NCBI GenBank assembly: GCA_019096155.1
Contig: JAHCVI010000004.1
Span: 3,038,001 to 3,102,000, forward strand
DNA from: Staphylotrichum longicolle
Lineage: Eukaryota; Ascomycota; Sordariomycetes; Sordariales; Chaetomiaceae
Length of the DNA stretch: 64,000 bases
Direction: 5' to 3'
Shown: one piece after another, positions 20,278 to 30,778 of the stretch
How the letters are laid out: each line of letters begins with the position of its first letter
Numbering within the stretch: the stretch's first letter is position 1
The notes under the pieces: model-generated
The model's database searches: none
Told to the model about the DNA's origin: nothing
Seen by the model: the letters and a program-made list of their open reading frames with translations, nothing else
Position numbers and translations under genes: made by a program

Positions 20278-21011
20278 GAGGAGGATGATGAGGTCGCTGT
20301 TGGTGTTGCTGTTGGAGGTGTTGGTGCGGTGAGGTGTGCGGCGGTGGGAGGGGGGGGGCTGTTGTGGGAGGTGGTGCTGGCGTGGTTGTTATCGTTGGAG
20401 GGTTGTGGGCGGGTGGGGATGTTGATGGGGGGATGGTCGGGTGGGTTGTTGGTGGTGGTCGGTAGTGTCGTGGTTGTATTGTGCGGGTATTTGGATCGTC
20501 TTGCGGCGGCTGGGGGGTGGATGTTGGTGTGTCTGACGAGGGCTTGGGTGCCGGGCTGCGGCTGAGGCGGGTGATGTGCGGGTTGGTAGCGCCTGGCGTG
20601 GTGGTGGTGGGTGTGCCTTCGGCGCCGCCCATGCAGATGAAGAGCATGCCGTTGCGCAGCGGCGGATGACAAAGACGGAGCCGCTGTCGAGTTGGACGGT
20701 GACGGTGGGGGGGGAGTGCTTGCCGGTCTTGCGGGCGCGGACGGTGCTGCCGGCGGGGATTGCGGTCGAGGCCGGCCCGGGGAGGTCGGGGCTGTGTGAG
20801 CGGGGCCTTGGAGAGCCCAGAGTGAGGCGGCAACGGCGGCCTGGCGACGGAGGCGCTGGCGGCAGGTTGCTGGCGTGGGCGAGAGGCTGCCGGCGGGGGT
20901 GGTGATCATGGCCGAGTGGATGTGCGGGGAGAGGTTCGCCCGGAGAAACGACGTGACGCGCTTCGTGAGGAGCAGCGGCGGAGGAGGCGGCATCTGCATT
21001 ATGCGCGACAT
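19956..21011 (-). CDS. Roadblock/LC7-like protein, several frame breaks
   Basis: The start at 21011 gives a proline-rich opening followed by an N-terminal helix and a Roadblock-like strand (RVTSFLRANLSPHIHSAMIT). After that the homologous-looking pieces lie in different frames: LAHASN (frame of 20883), AAVAASLWAL (start frame), VQLDSGSVFVIR (third frame) and NGMLFICMGG (frame of 20833). The C-terminal helix RRQVEELARWLDERLGG, with a following EEGIG, returns to the start frame. Each step is explained by base loss, six in total. Fungal proteins of this layout are about 180-250 residues and belong to the Roadblock/LC7 fold used in dynein light chains and Ragulator/Ego-type scaffolds. Exact complex is not assignable. 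The single 351-codon frame is therefore not the true protein. A CTC/CTG repeat at ~20247-20275 gives an Ala-Gly run. Confidence 0.6.
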
Positions 21012-21772
21012 GGTGGTGGTGGTGGTGGTAGGGCTGCTGGGAGCTAAGGCTGATGGTCGTAGAGGTAGCGGGTCAATGCTGGAGATGGGTCGAGTTTGGA
21101 AGGCTGAAGTGCGGTCGGCTGAGAGCTGCGGTCAGTGTGGGGTTGGGCCGTTGTGGTGGGGCCGGGGTCGGATAGTTATCGATAAGAGAGCACTACGGCT
21201 CGCTTGATTGAGCCTGTACTTTTAGCACTCTGCACTGTTGAAGATTATTAGTACGGTAGGTTTGCTTGGTTTGCTTGGTTTGCTTTGGTGCCTCGTCGAG
21301 CCCGTTCCCGGCCCGTCCTGAGATGAGAGACTCGTACGTGTGGTCAGAGCTAGTAATCAGAACAGACGTTGATTAGGCCCTGTGGTCGGTCTATGAAGTC
21401 TGTTTTCTCACTAAGCTACCCCTGTCCCAAGGGGCAAGGTAGCCCGAGGCTCAAGGAAGGTCCGGTTTGTCAAGAATAATCGACATCATTTCTCTTCCGG
21501 AGTTTCGTCACTCTTTTCTGAGATTTCTCTCTTTGGGCATCTCATCTTCCCAAAACCCTCATTGCCGTCATTACGATCGATTCAGCGCTTTGAGGTGGGA
21601 TTTTCCTTTCTGCTCTCGTATTTGGAACCCGTCCTCGAGACCACTTCCTCCTTGGATATTCAACTAGTTGTCGTACATGAAACCTCTCCTCTCTCTATAA
21701 TCCTGTTTTGGGTCGCTACAATGTCTCTTTCTTTTTACTCAGAGATTTGCTCCTCAAATCATACTTGACGCG
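21012..21772. promoter_or_regulatory. Divergent promoter region
   Basis: About 760 bp between two head-to-head genes. It contains three imperfect TTTGCTTGG units near 21259-21290 and a CT-rich leader before the plus-strand gene. No other structure recognised. Confidence 0.5.
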
Positions 21773-22918
21773 ATGGTCGTGGCAAACTATGGAGTCTGGA
21801 GGGCAACGCCCACCCGCTACACCTACCAGGATAGACACGACGACCCCGTGTCGCCGCATCTCTCGCTTTACTTTGCCGACGGCGAGAGTGGAGAGGGTAC
21901 CGCTGCTATCAACATCAAGTCGGGCGATCAGCAGGACTCTCGTCTCGCATACTGGACCATCCCTCAGTTCACTCATCCTATCACAGAGAGGCTCGCCGCT
22001 CTTGCCAATGGCTTCCACCTCCTTGGTGGAACACCGGAGCAGGAACCTGGGGGCCTTGCACTCGACTTCATCCGTGGTAATCTCTTTCGACGGAATGACG
22101 GCCACATCCTTCCGCATGACGTTCCCGGCCCAGACAACGACATCCTCGATGAGCTGAAACCCATTCTCGACCGGGCCATCTCGGGAAACGCCACAGTGTA
22201 CATCTATGGCTCCTCCTTCGGCGATGGAAAGGGCATACATGACGTCCACATGAACCAGGGAAGCCCGCGACGCTGGGCGAGGGATAACGGTGTCTTCCAG
22301 GACGGCGCTCTCATCATCCAGTTCGCGGACCACTGGGAGGCCATCTTCATCGCCTTCGCATCTCAAGCCATCCATACTGAGGATGGACCTACTAATGCCG
22401 GCCAGCCACTACCACCAACCGGATCCCTGACGTGGGCTGAGTTTCTGGCACCCGAGCTTCCTAAGGCAGACCGCGCCCAACATGACCTCGACGATTCGCC
22501 CGTGCTTATTGCTTTTGCAATTTTCAACCAGCTAGGGGCTGCTCTAGACACCGTTTTGCTAAGCAACCGCACGGATAAGGAGATTGAAGTGAGTGAATGG
22601 AGGATTGTCAACACGGACGGACAAAGTCAGGAGCTATCAGGTCTACGGCTTGCTGCCAAAGATGGCCAGGTGGTCAAATTGGCAAATGCTCTGCTCTCGA
22701 GCCAGGGTGGGATCCTCACTCTGCTCAATGCGAAAGGGCTGAAAGTCCATGGTGTCAGCTACACGAAGTTGCAGGCCCAAGAAGGCATCGTCGTTTTCCC
22801 AGATTTATGCGCCGGCTGCCTCGCCTCCAGGAACCATCACAGCCCCAACGACCGATCCCCCGTGGATTCATCAGGAAACTTGACAATGGACACTTTCTCG
22901 TCAAGACGAGGAATGTGA
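21773..22918 (+). CDS. DUF2278 (YukJ-like) protein with lamin-tail-like C-terminus
   Basis: Single exon, 381 residues. Residues ~5-235 carry the DUF2278 signature: YGVW opening, DDPVSPH, a bulk core with LDFIRGNLF, GPDNDILDEL, DGKGIHDVHMNQG and DNGVFQDGALIIQF, then WEAIFIAFASQAIHT. Residues ~245-345 resemble the lamin-tail-like beta domain often attached to this family (VLLSNRTDKEIEVSEWRIV, LLNAKGLKVHGVSYTK, QEGIVVF). The biochemical role of DUF2278 is unknown; the family is common in bacteria and patchy in fungi. The domain ends near 22800, but the frame runs ~40 codons further into sequence that also encodes the first exon of the next gene in another frame. The last 35-40 residues may not be original. 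Confidence 0.85.
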   Translation: MVVANYGVWRATPTRYTYQDRHDDPVSPHLSLYFADGESGEGTAAINIKSGDQQDSRLAYWTIPQFTHPITERLAALANGFHLLGGTPEQEPGGLALDFIRGNLFRRNDGHILPHDVPGPDNDILDELKPILDRAISGNATVYIYGSSFGDGKGIHDVHMNQGSPRRWARDNGVFQDGALIIQFADHWEAIFIAFASQAIHTEDGPTNAGQPLPPTGSLTWAEFLAPELPKADRAQHDLDDSPVLIAFAIFNQLGAALDTVLLSNRTDKEIEVSEWRIVNTDGQSQELSGLRLAAKDGQVVKLANALLSSQGGILTLLNAKGLKVHGVSYTKLQAQEGIVVFPDLCAGCLASRNHHSPNDRSPVDSSGNLTMDTFSSRRGM

Positions 22919-24173
22919 GTCCCGCTAAATCCACGACTGATAACCTGGGCTGACGACATGAAGCAATGCAATGACGTCTTCGAGGATGTAGTTGAGTCCA
23001 GTTACCTCGAGGATGCAGAAACGTTCTTCAGAAACGTGGACCGCTATGATAAACTGAGAGGGCCGCTCTGCAAACTCAAAACCAGAGTGTGGGACCTCTG
23101 CTCGACGTTAATGCCATCGATTGACCTCCGTTGGGAAAGGGCTCGCAGTCTAGAAGAAGGACGGGCCAGCCTAGGCCCCCCTGAGCAGCGCCCTGAGCAA
23201 GGCCCTGAGACACCCGGGGGCGATCCCAACACCGGACTAGACCCGGTTGACTTGGACCAACCTCATACGCAGCCCCAGGCTGTCCAGCAGGACGACAAAC
23301 ACAAGGTGTTTCTGTGCTTGCCAATGGGACGACCAGGTGAGTGGAGGCTGCGCCACGCGCAGTTCATGGGCAATGCAGGCCAGCCGTCCAATGTCACCGA
23401 CAAGAATATGTTCAGGAGCGTGCGTGCAGAAATAAGCCGATACCAAGCATCCCGAGGGCTTGCTCGACTTTTGTTCCCCCTACGCGTAGGAAAGGTCGAG
23501 TACTATGAGGTGAGTGGACGCAGACGGCTCACAGTTGACTAAGAAAAGGACCAAGTTTCGGCAGCCAATGGACAGACTCTTCATCTTTGCCGCGGCACAA
23601 GGCTGACGACACCACCAGTTCACTCTCTACAACGAAAAGAAAAAGGCCGTCAGCCTTGACGACGAGTGCGCGGTCAAGAGCAAACTGCCAAGTGAGCACC
23701 AACCTCCACCTCTCAGCTGGAGGGACCGCTGCCCAGCGAACGAGTGGTTCTTCATTGCGCCCACTGAGCTGGAGAGACCGGAAGTGAGACAATGCCTCGC
23801 AACGGCACGCCTCACCGACGCCGTCCGTAACCGCACCGAGTTTGAAGGCGCGGTGGGCTCCATGCAGTACCGGAAATGTGTGCCGTGGAAGCTGAAGGAT
23901 GAGTTGAGGTGTGACACCAGCGGAAGGTCTTCCCTGGGGTGGGGATTCGTCATCTCCTTTGAGTTCGATTTCTTATCCTTTTGGGTTATTTGGGGTACTG
24001 TGGCTATGTCCCTGGCTCTGGTTCTTTTGCTTGTGCTTTATGTCCGAAAGGATGGCCCGGTCCACGGCCAGCCAGGCGTTGCTGTTGCGATGTTCATGGC
24101 ACCGTTTGGGGTTCTGGCGACCATGTTTACGAGCGCTTACACCTACGCAAAGCAGAACAACTACCTGAAGTAG
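22807..24173 (+). CDS. Fungal membrane protein with two C-terminal TM segments
   Basis: Exons 22807-22914, 22964-23509 and 23619-24173 (introns 49 and 109 bp) give 402 residues. The first exon (MRRLPRLQEP ... GHFLVKTRN) overlaps the DUF2278 frame by 112 bp. The soluble part is mixed alpha/beta with CNDVFEDVVE and a later block KVFLCLPMGRPGEWRLRH. Exon 3 ends with GRSSLGWGFVISFEFDFLSF followed by two hydrophobic helices at about 336-359 and 371-391. This matches a recurrent, uncharacterised filamentous-fungal family with a conserved G-W-G-x-x-F motif before two TM helices. Orientation is probably a cytosolic N-terminal domain with a short C-terminal tail. I infer no function. The splice choice rests on the conserved LVKTRN-QCNDVFED junction. 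Confidence 0.75.
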
Positions 24174-24390
24174 TTGGATATCGAGAGTTCAACTCGGGCA
24201 GCTCTTGCAGCACTTTCAAACACAATGGTACGTTTTATTGCAGTGGCCACCCCGGGATTTCTCTAAGCTTCTTCCAGCTGTGGGTAACAGCTGATAATCT
24301 GTAAAACTCAAATTTCTACCAACTTGGCTCTATAACACTAAATGAAGAGGAGCCAGAGAAACAGCCAACTAGGGAGACAGAAGGGAACGT

Positions 24391-26056
24391 CTAGACAACC
24401 AAAATATCATCAAAGAGCTCCATGTTCTCCTCCTCCTCCATCACCACTCCACACCGGGTCTTAAACTTTGCCGCGTTTTGCTCCCGCAACCTGATGTCGT
24501 CAGAAACATCTCGATAAAGCCGCCCATCCTCGGTGTTTGCCGTCCAGTTCTCGAAGCCCGGCCAGGCAATGTCCAGCACGTCACTCGCCCACCACTCGCG
24601 GCTGCCGTCCAGGCGCAGAAGCAATGCGGCCAGATGCTTCAGGTCGGCCGTGTAGTTGAAGAGCGGTTTGAACGCGTTGTTGATGTTGACATCCTCGACG
24701 CAGTAGTGGTTGCAGGCGCGGGTGTAGCCGGCATCGTCGGTGATGAGGTGGACGCATCCGCAGGCCGCGCACTCGTCCGCGGACGGCAGAGTCCGGCCGC
24801 ACATCATGCGGTACAGCAGCGCTCCGACGGCAAAGAGATCGCTCCCCTGAGTATACGGTCGGTGGGACTACCGATGTCAGCTCCGATCGCCGCCAGGAGT
24901 CTTCTGGACAATACCTTGTCGTCCTGTAACACATTTATCTTACCCTCCGTCTCCATTGGCAGCCCCAAAGGCATAACATCCTTCCCTTTGCCCTCCTGCG
25001 GCCCAACCGACGTATCGTTCCCCCCCTCTTCCTCCTTCAAGACCACCAATGGCTCATCTTCCTCTCCCTTTTCCTGCTTCAGCACCGCCAAAAACCCACC
25101 CACCCCGCCCGAAGCCTTTCCCTTCCCCGTCTCCCTACCTGCCACCCAACACCCCCCAAACCCTCCCAACTTCACCGCCCCATACGTCTCAATCCCCCTC
25201 GGCTGCTTCAAAAACACATTCTCCGCCCTCACATCCTGATGCAGCACCCCCTCCAATCGCCCGCCGCCTCCCTCCTCCCCCTCACCCTGACCCTCCTTCT
25301 GCCCCGACCGCCCCTCTGATCCCCCTCCCTCTCACCCTCCTCCCCCCTGCCCCTGACCCCATAAAGGACGGACTCCCACTCCCATTCCCGCTCCACTCCC
25401 ACCCCCACCCCCACTCCCATCTCCGTGCCCAACGCCAACGCCAACAACCGTCTCCCGCACCCCCTCGTGCAGCCACATCAGCCCCCGCAACACGCCCAGC
25501 GCGACATGCCACACGAACCCTTCTGGCAAAAACCCGCCCACCTCCTCGGCGCGCGCCGCGCGCAGCTCGGGCTCGTACTCGGCGAGCAGCTCGTGCAGGG
25601 TGCCGAGGTCGCAGTGGTCGAAGAGGAGCATCATTCTCGTTCTTCTGGCGGGCTGGTGGTGCTGCTGGTGCTGCTGCTGGTGCTCATTATCATTCTCTTC
25701 TTTCTCTGCTGGGAGGTGGGCAGGGGGGATGGTGACGAGGGCCGGGTGGATGGAGAGGAGGTGGTCGTGGTTGAGGAGGTGGAGGAGGGTGTGGCCTAGC
25801 GGGGTGGGGGGGTGAGGAGGGTGATGAGCTTTTGGGTGGTGGTGGTGGTGGACTCGTCGTCAGTTTGGTTGGTGTTGTTGTTGGTGTTGTCGTCGTCGTC
25901 GACTTGGTTGGTGTTGGTGGGGATGGGGATGTCGAGGGGCCGGGCGAGGAACAGCTCGTTGTCGGTGGAGCGGCGGACGAGGAAGAGATTGGTGTCGAGG
26001 GGTTTGGTGAGGGTGTAGGAGGGCCTGGTGCCGTTCAGGAAAGTCGGGGGTGCCAT
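24391..26056 (-). CDS. Degenerate protein-kinase-like gene, exon structure partly unresolved
   Basis: Kinase-fold landmarks lie in order on the minus strand. They are a start at 26056 (MAPPTFLNGTRPSYTL); a hinge region at 25634 (MMLLFDHCDLGTLHELL); helix E (FVWHVALGVLRGLMWLHEGV); a catalytic loop HQDVRAENVF near 25240 that keeps the Asp and Asn; GGFG in place of DFG; and SDLFAVGALLYRMMCGR after a clear 47-bp intron at 24868-24914. The Gly-rich loop and a clear VAIK lysine are missing, so it may be a pseudokinase. The frame breaks near 25798 (one base lost just after LITLLTPPPR) and again in a G-rich stretch at 25260-25340 where an intron or base loss is likely. The C-terminus (24391-24867) is well formed. 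Treat 25256-25800 boundaries as approximate. Confidence 0.6.
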
Positions 26057-26760
26057 GGTGGGCTGGTCGCGTTTGGTGGGCTGGCTGCCAAGGTGATGTG
26101 GTGAGGTATGACTGGGAAGAGCCCGAACGTGGGTGTGGCGTTGATTTGGGAAACCGGATGGGGTAGCGAGAGACGGTGGGATGTTGTTTTGGGGAGTCTT
26201 TTGAGCTCCGGGGGGCTACACGGGGCCGGAATGTGTTTCCTGGCAGACGTCTCTCCTTTTGTTCTCGGGCCGCATTCCTGATACGGGTTCTTGACGACCC
26301 CCCAACCACGATATTTTCAATGCTAGCGTAAAGGCCCACAGGCTGTGAATCTAGACCGACACGCTTTATTGACGCCGCGATGGTACGAGGCTCCGAGCGC
26401 CGAGCTTAGGTCATGATGAGTTGTTGGCCGCGCACTCGCTCAGACTCAACCTCACGCCCCTCGACACCCACACACTCCGACATATGAGCATTACCCAGTA
26501 ATACTCTGCCCGAAATTTCATCTCCTCAACCTCCAGCATGGCTTCTTGCTGCCATGAGCCCCCTGCAACGTGTTCTTTGGTACGTTACCAAACATCCGGC
26601 GATCCTAATACGAGAGTTAGCCCAAAGTTACGAGACATCCAGATTGGATCTGCACTCAACCTCCAAGGCTTTGTCCCGAACGTGCATGGGCCTCGTCGGC
26701 TTTAGCTTTCCCAGTTCCTCTCATAACACAAGTCCATACTCAAACATCACCATTCCCTCA
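26057..26760. other. Intergenic region upstream of the kinase-like gene
   Basis: About 700 bp: promoter of the kinase-like gene and 3' region of the next minus-strand gene. No recognisable feature. Confidence 0.5.
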
Positions 26761-27419
26761 TCACCTCCCCCCGATACTCGAATCCGGCGTGTGCCCACCC
26801 CCGACGCTCCCCTCCCCTCCCTGACCACCAGCAGAAAACCCCACAGAGGACACTGTCCCCTCAGGCGAAGAGGTCGCATCCGTCGTCGCCTCGGAGAGGT
26901 CGTCTCCCCCCTCCCCGTCCTCCTCCCCTCCGGAACGGATCCCCTCCCATCCAAACTCCCCTTGCCCCTCCCGGCCCCTCCGAAACGGATCGCCCCCCGC
27001 CCAACCACCTCCTCCCCCTCCCCCTCCCCCACCACACCACCACTTTGTTGAAAATCAACAGCCTTCTCCTTCCCCTTCCCGCCGCGAAACGGATCCCCCC
27101 CAGTCCAACCCGCAGCCCATCCCGGGCGAGCCCCGAGCCCACCTCCCACCCCACCGCTGTGCCCGTGCCCGTGCCCGTGGCCGTAACCGTGCCCGCCAGC
27201 GCCCCTGCTGCCGGGGTGCCGGAACGGATCCGCGCCGCTGGCCATGACCTCGGTGGGATCGAGCGCGCGGGCGCGGCAGTCGTAGCACGGCGCGGCGACG
27301 TCGACAAACTGCTCGCTGCCGTCGGGCCCGAAGCAGCCCGTGCCCAGCAGCGGGCAGCGCTCGACCTTGTTGAAGCCGATGTGGCCGCAGGCGTAGCGGT
27401 TCTTCCATTCGAAGCACAT
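26761..27419 (-). CDS. Small protein with N-terminal Cys/His motif, one base lost
   Basis: Starts at 27419. The first 45 residues hold a compact set of putative metal ligands (C2, C11, H13, C22, C29, then CYDC), with the opening MCFEWKNRYACGHIGFNKVE. This resembles small zinc-binding-type fungal proteins, and it is followed by Gly-rich disordered sequence with DPFR-type motifs. Read literally the frame runs on to 26721. A loss of one G in the G-run at about 26993-26998 fits better: it restores RGGDPFRRG and an acidic tail (GDDLSEATTDATSSPEG) ending at a stop at 26761-26763. The corrected total is then 220 codons including the stop. Function unknown. Confidence 0.6.
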
Positions 27420-28391
27420 TACCCCTGCCTCCTGACCCTGCCTGCCTACCTACCCTGCATCCACGGATGGGGGTTGGTGGTTGGTAATTGGTTTGGAAGA
27501 GTGCTAGGCTTTGGCGAGGGTTGGTGGTGAGAAGGAGTGTTGGTTGTTTGGGGTGGCTTGGTGGTTGTTGGTTGGCTGAGCCGGTTGGTTTCCCCCTTTT
27601 GGCGACTGGATGATTGGGATACCGTAGAGTATCACGTCCAGTGGGTTGCCTGCCTGGTACCGCGGGGTGGCGGTTCGTAGACGCTGTAGGCCAACTGTGC
27701 CTTTTCAGATGCGTGCAAGGAATGCTCGACGAGCTGCGCCAGCGCGGCGGTTTAGCCCCAGTGGGCTTGGTGGTGTAGATGCGTCGGTTTCGGCAGAGAT
27801 ACGATGCCTGGCATCTTCCCACGACGGCCAGGGGTTGCCTGGCTAGAGCGAGATGGCGCTTGGCGGCAACGGGGTTAAAGGGACCTCGAGATCTCGGAAA
27901 GAGGCGAGAAACAATGCAGAGCAGAAAGAGACCAGTAGAGCGGAGGATACCCAAAACTCTTTGGACTTTGGCGCCGACGTGACACAAGGCGAAAGTAAAG
28001 CGTCAAGTGACAACTCATACAAAAAGTGTTAGTCAGGCTGCAAAACTCAAAAGACGCGTAGAGGCGGAACTTCAGCCCGGGATCCGGTTGCCCAGTTTGG
28101 CCAGGTACATACAGAAAGAGGAGAGCTTGCATGTGCATGATCATCTGGGAGGCGATGTCTGGTGTGGACCCCTCCGGACCTTATGGACCTAACTGGGTAT
28201 TATGGCGTGACTTGTGAATATCGAGTGGGTCCCAGGGAGCAGATGGAGTTGGATTGATACATTTCGAGAATCGTATAGTTACATGTCGTCCGCTTCATAC
28301 GAACCTGGGGGGGTATCTGTCCACGATATTCGTACAGAGATTATACACATTGCGGCGGTGTTGCCAGACCACCATCGCCCGTTTGACCCGT
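27420..28391. other. Intergenic region
   Basis: Promoter of the Cys-motif gene plus the 3' UTR of COX15. A long minus-strand frame across 27055-27987 is only a shadow of the Cys-motif gene extended through non-coding sequence. No gene seen. Confidence 0.55.
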
Positions 28392-29947
28392 CTAAGCGCC
28401 CGTCTTTTCCGCGGCCTTCTTCAACAGCTTTGAGCTGACGGCCTCTCCCTGGATCCGGGAGGGATTCTGCAGCGCCTTTTGCACCAATGCCTGGGTAGCC
28501 TTGGGAATCCGCAGCCTGTGCCCGGCCAGCAACGCCCCCGTCAAGAGGGCGAGCGCACCGGCCTGGTGGGCCGCCGCAAGCGAGATGGGAACCATGTACC
28601 AGAGGGTGGTGATGCCGAGCGTGACCTGCATCAATGCAAGATGCAGGAGACCGGTGACGCTCTTGCGCACATCCCTGGGCATCGCAGCCTTGATGCGGCC
28701 AGTCCGGCTGTAGAAAAACAAGGTGACCACAGCGGTGAAGGTCGTGGTGGCGAGGATCCGGTGATCGAGCTGGACGAGCGAGGGGTTCTCGAGCATGTTG
28801 CGCCACCACAGATCGGAACCGTCCTCCTTGCGGCAGTAGAACTTGTCAAAGAGCTCCGACTTGGGCGGTGCGTAGCCGTTGCCCATCTTGGGGAACTCGT
28901 TGTAGATGAGGCCGGCATCGAGGCCCGCGACGAGGGCGCCCGAGAGAACAGTGATAAAGACAAGAGCGGTCAGACCAGTAATGGAACGGCGGAGCGTATT
29001 CAACGTGGGAGACTTCAGCGCAGCGAAAGCCTTGGCGGCGGCTTCGGGGTCGCGGAGGAGGTGGTGTGTCCGGAGCACGCTGAGGCCAGAGAGGAACATC
29101 CAGGCGTAGCACACAAAGGCGGTAGCGAGGTGAGCAGTCAGACGGTACTGGCTGACGCGAGGGTGAGAGCCAGGGGCAAAGAGATCATCTTTCAGACCGG
29201 ACTTGACCATCCACCACCCGATAAAGCCTTGGAAACCGATGAGAGCCGAGATGCCGACCAGGTTGGCACCCATGCGCGGGGTCACCTTGCGGCGTGCGAT
29301 GAAGTAGATGGTCGGGAGCACAAACGAGATACCGATGAAGCGGCCCCAGAGACGGTGAGCCCATTCCATGAAGTAGATCTTCTTGAACTCGGCCAGGTCC
29401 ATGTGCGGGTTAAGCAGCTTGAATTCCGGGGAGGCGCGGTACTTGTCGAACTCGGACTGCCAGTCCTCGGCCGACATGGGCGGCAGCGAACCAGTGACGG
29501 GTCTCCATTCGGTGATGCTCAGACTGTGCTCAATTAGTGACCTAGCTCGTCCAGAAACCTCCCCGGCTTGCGCACATACCCAGACTCGGTCAATCTGGTC
29601 AGGCCGCCCCAAACAACGATGCCAAAGACGCTCACGGCACTGCCGATGAGCCAGTAGCCCACGACCTTGGCGTTCGTCTTGGGGAAGGCCGAGGACTTGC
29701 CCGAGGTTTGCGAAGAAGCTGCCTGAGTTGCCGGGGTCGCAGACTTTGCGATATTGCTGCTCAGCGACGCAATTGGGCTCTTGGACTCGGTGGCCGTGGC
29801 CGAGGCATAGCTGCGCGCGGCTCGCACGACGTGGAGGACTCGGGCCGGAGGCACCGGAAGCTGCTGTCGCAGGCATGGGGCGCAGGCGACGGGCACCCGG
29901 GCGAGGTGCGCGGCTGCCCTGCGCAGACCAAGCTGGAAAAAGGCCAT
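28392..29947 (-). CDS. COX15: Cox15, heme A synthase (cytochrome oxidase assembly)
   Basis: Converts heme O to heme A in the mitochondrial inner membrane, needed for cytochrome c oxidase. Exon 1 is 29580-29947 and exon 2 is 28392-29523. The 55-bp intron splices GLTRLTESG to LSITEWRPVTG and the total is 499 residues. The N-terminal ~50 residues are Arg/Ala-rich without acids, as in a mitochondrial presequence. Eight hydrophobic helices follow. Candidate heme-ligand histidines sit in MEWAHRLWGR, RLTAHLATA, LDHRILATTT and LAAAHQAGALA. Length matches fungal Cox15. A longer frame from 30008 reads through the intron in another N-terminal frame and is not the real start. It is divergent from the HET gene across ~830 bp. 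Confidence 0.95.
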
Positions 29948-30778
29948 GGTGATGGCTTGCGCCGAGGAGGGCGGGTTGTTGCTGGGTGCGCTCTGGTTTT
30001 GAGCTCACTCACACATCAGACACATCAGACACATCAGGCAAGAGATCAAAATACGATCAAAGGCTCGGATCCTGGAAAATCGACTTGAGAATCAGCCCAC
30101 CACTCAGGGAGCTCGGGGACCTGGACCCTGGCACGCGCTCCACAGCAGCCCCACCAGCCAGGCCTGGGCGGCCCACTGCGCTCTTGCTTTGGTCCCGACT
30201 CCCGATTTGGACCTCCTTTTGTTGTCACAACAATTCACTTCTCTGAGCAGTGTTTCGGAGCTGGGCCGCTTTGAGGCCAATATCGACGTGGTATCATGCA
30301 GGACCGAAAGGGGTCAGTTTGGTCGCTCTACAGACGATGGGGATGAGTTGTGAGTGAGGAAGGAGACAAAGTTGGAAGTTTGGAACTGGTCACCTCACCT
30401 CAACACTTCTGTCAAAAACACAGCACTATGAACCATGGCGAGCTTTCGGAAAAAGCACTGCGAATAAGTGGTCGCTGCTTGGATCGACGACACCTTCCAA
30501 CAAGCAGCTCAAACGCCTTGACCAGATAGATATTCAGCCTGACGAAGAGCCTCGCAAACACCATTGGCTCACGGTGTTCTTGTCGACATGCTCACGGGGT
30601 TTTTTGGCAGCATGGTGCACATAACTAGGCGGGCGAAGAACCCCTCTTCAAGAGCAAGTCGTGCTGCCCAGGAAATTTTACCTCAACACCTCACACACTG
30701 CCTTCAGTCCAGTAACCGGTTCAGCGCGTTCCTGCCTTCTCGGATTCTCAGGCCTCAAGCCCGCGGTTCAAGCTCAAG
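29948..30778. promoter_or_regulatory. Divergent promoter region, COX15 / HET gene
   Basis: About 830 bp. It starts with an ACACATCAG-type triplet repeat at ~30009-30038 in the COX15 leader. No obvious TATA box or coding content. Confidence 0.5.

Noticed and set aside
27055..27987. 310-codon minus-strand frame upstream of the Cys-motif gene
   Set aside because: Its 3' part is another frame of the Cys-motif gene and its 5' part is non-coding; no protein-like features.
29524..30008. Longer N-terminal frame for COX15 starting at 30008
   Set aside because: It reads the presequence region in the wrong frame and through the intron; the 29947 start with the 55-bp intron gives a normal mitochondrial presequence and a total divisible by three.
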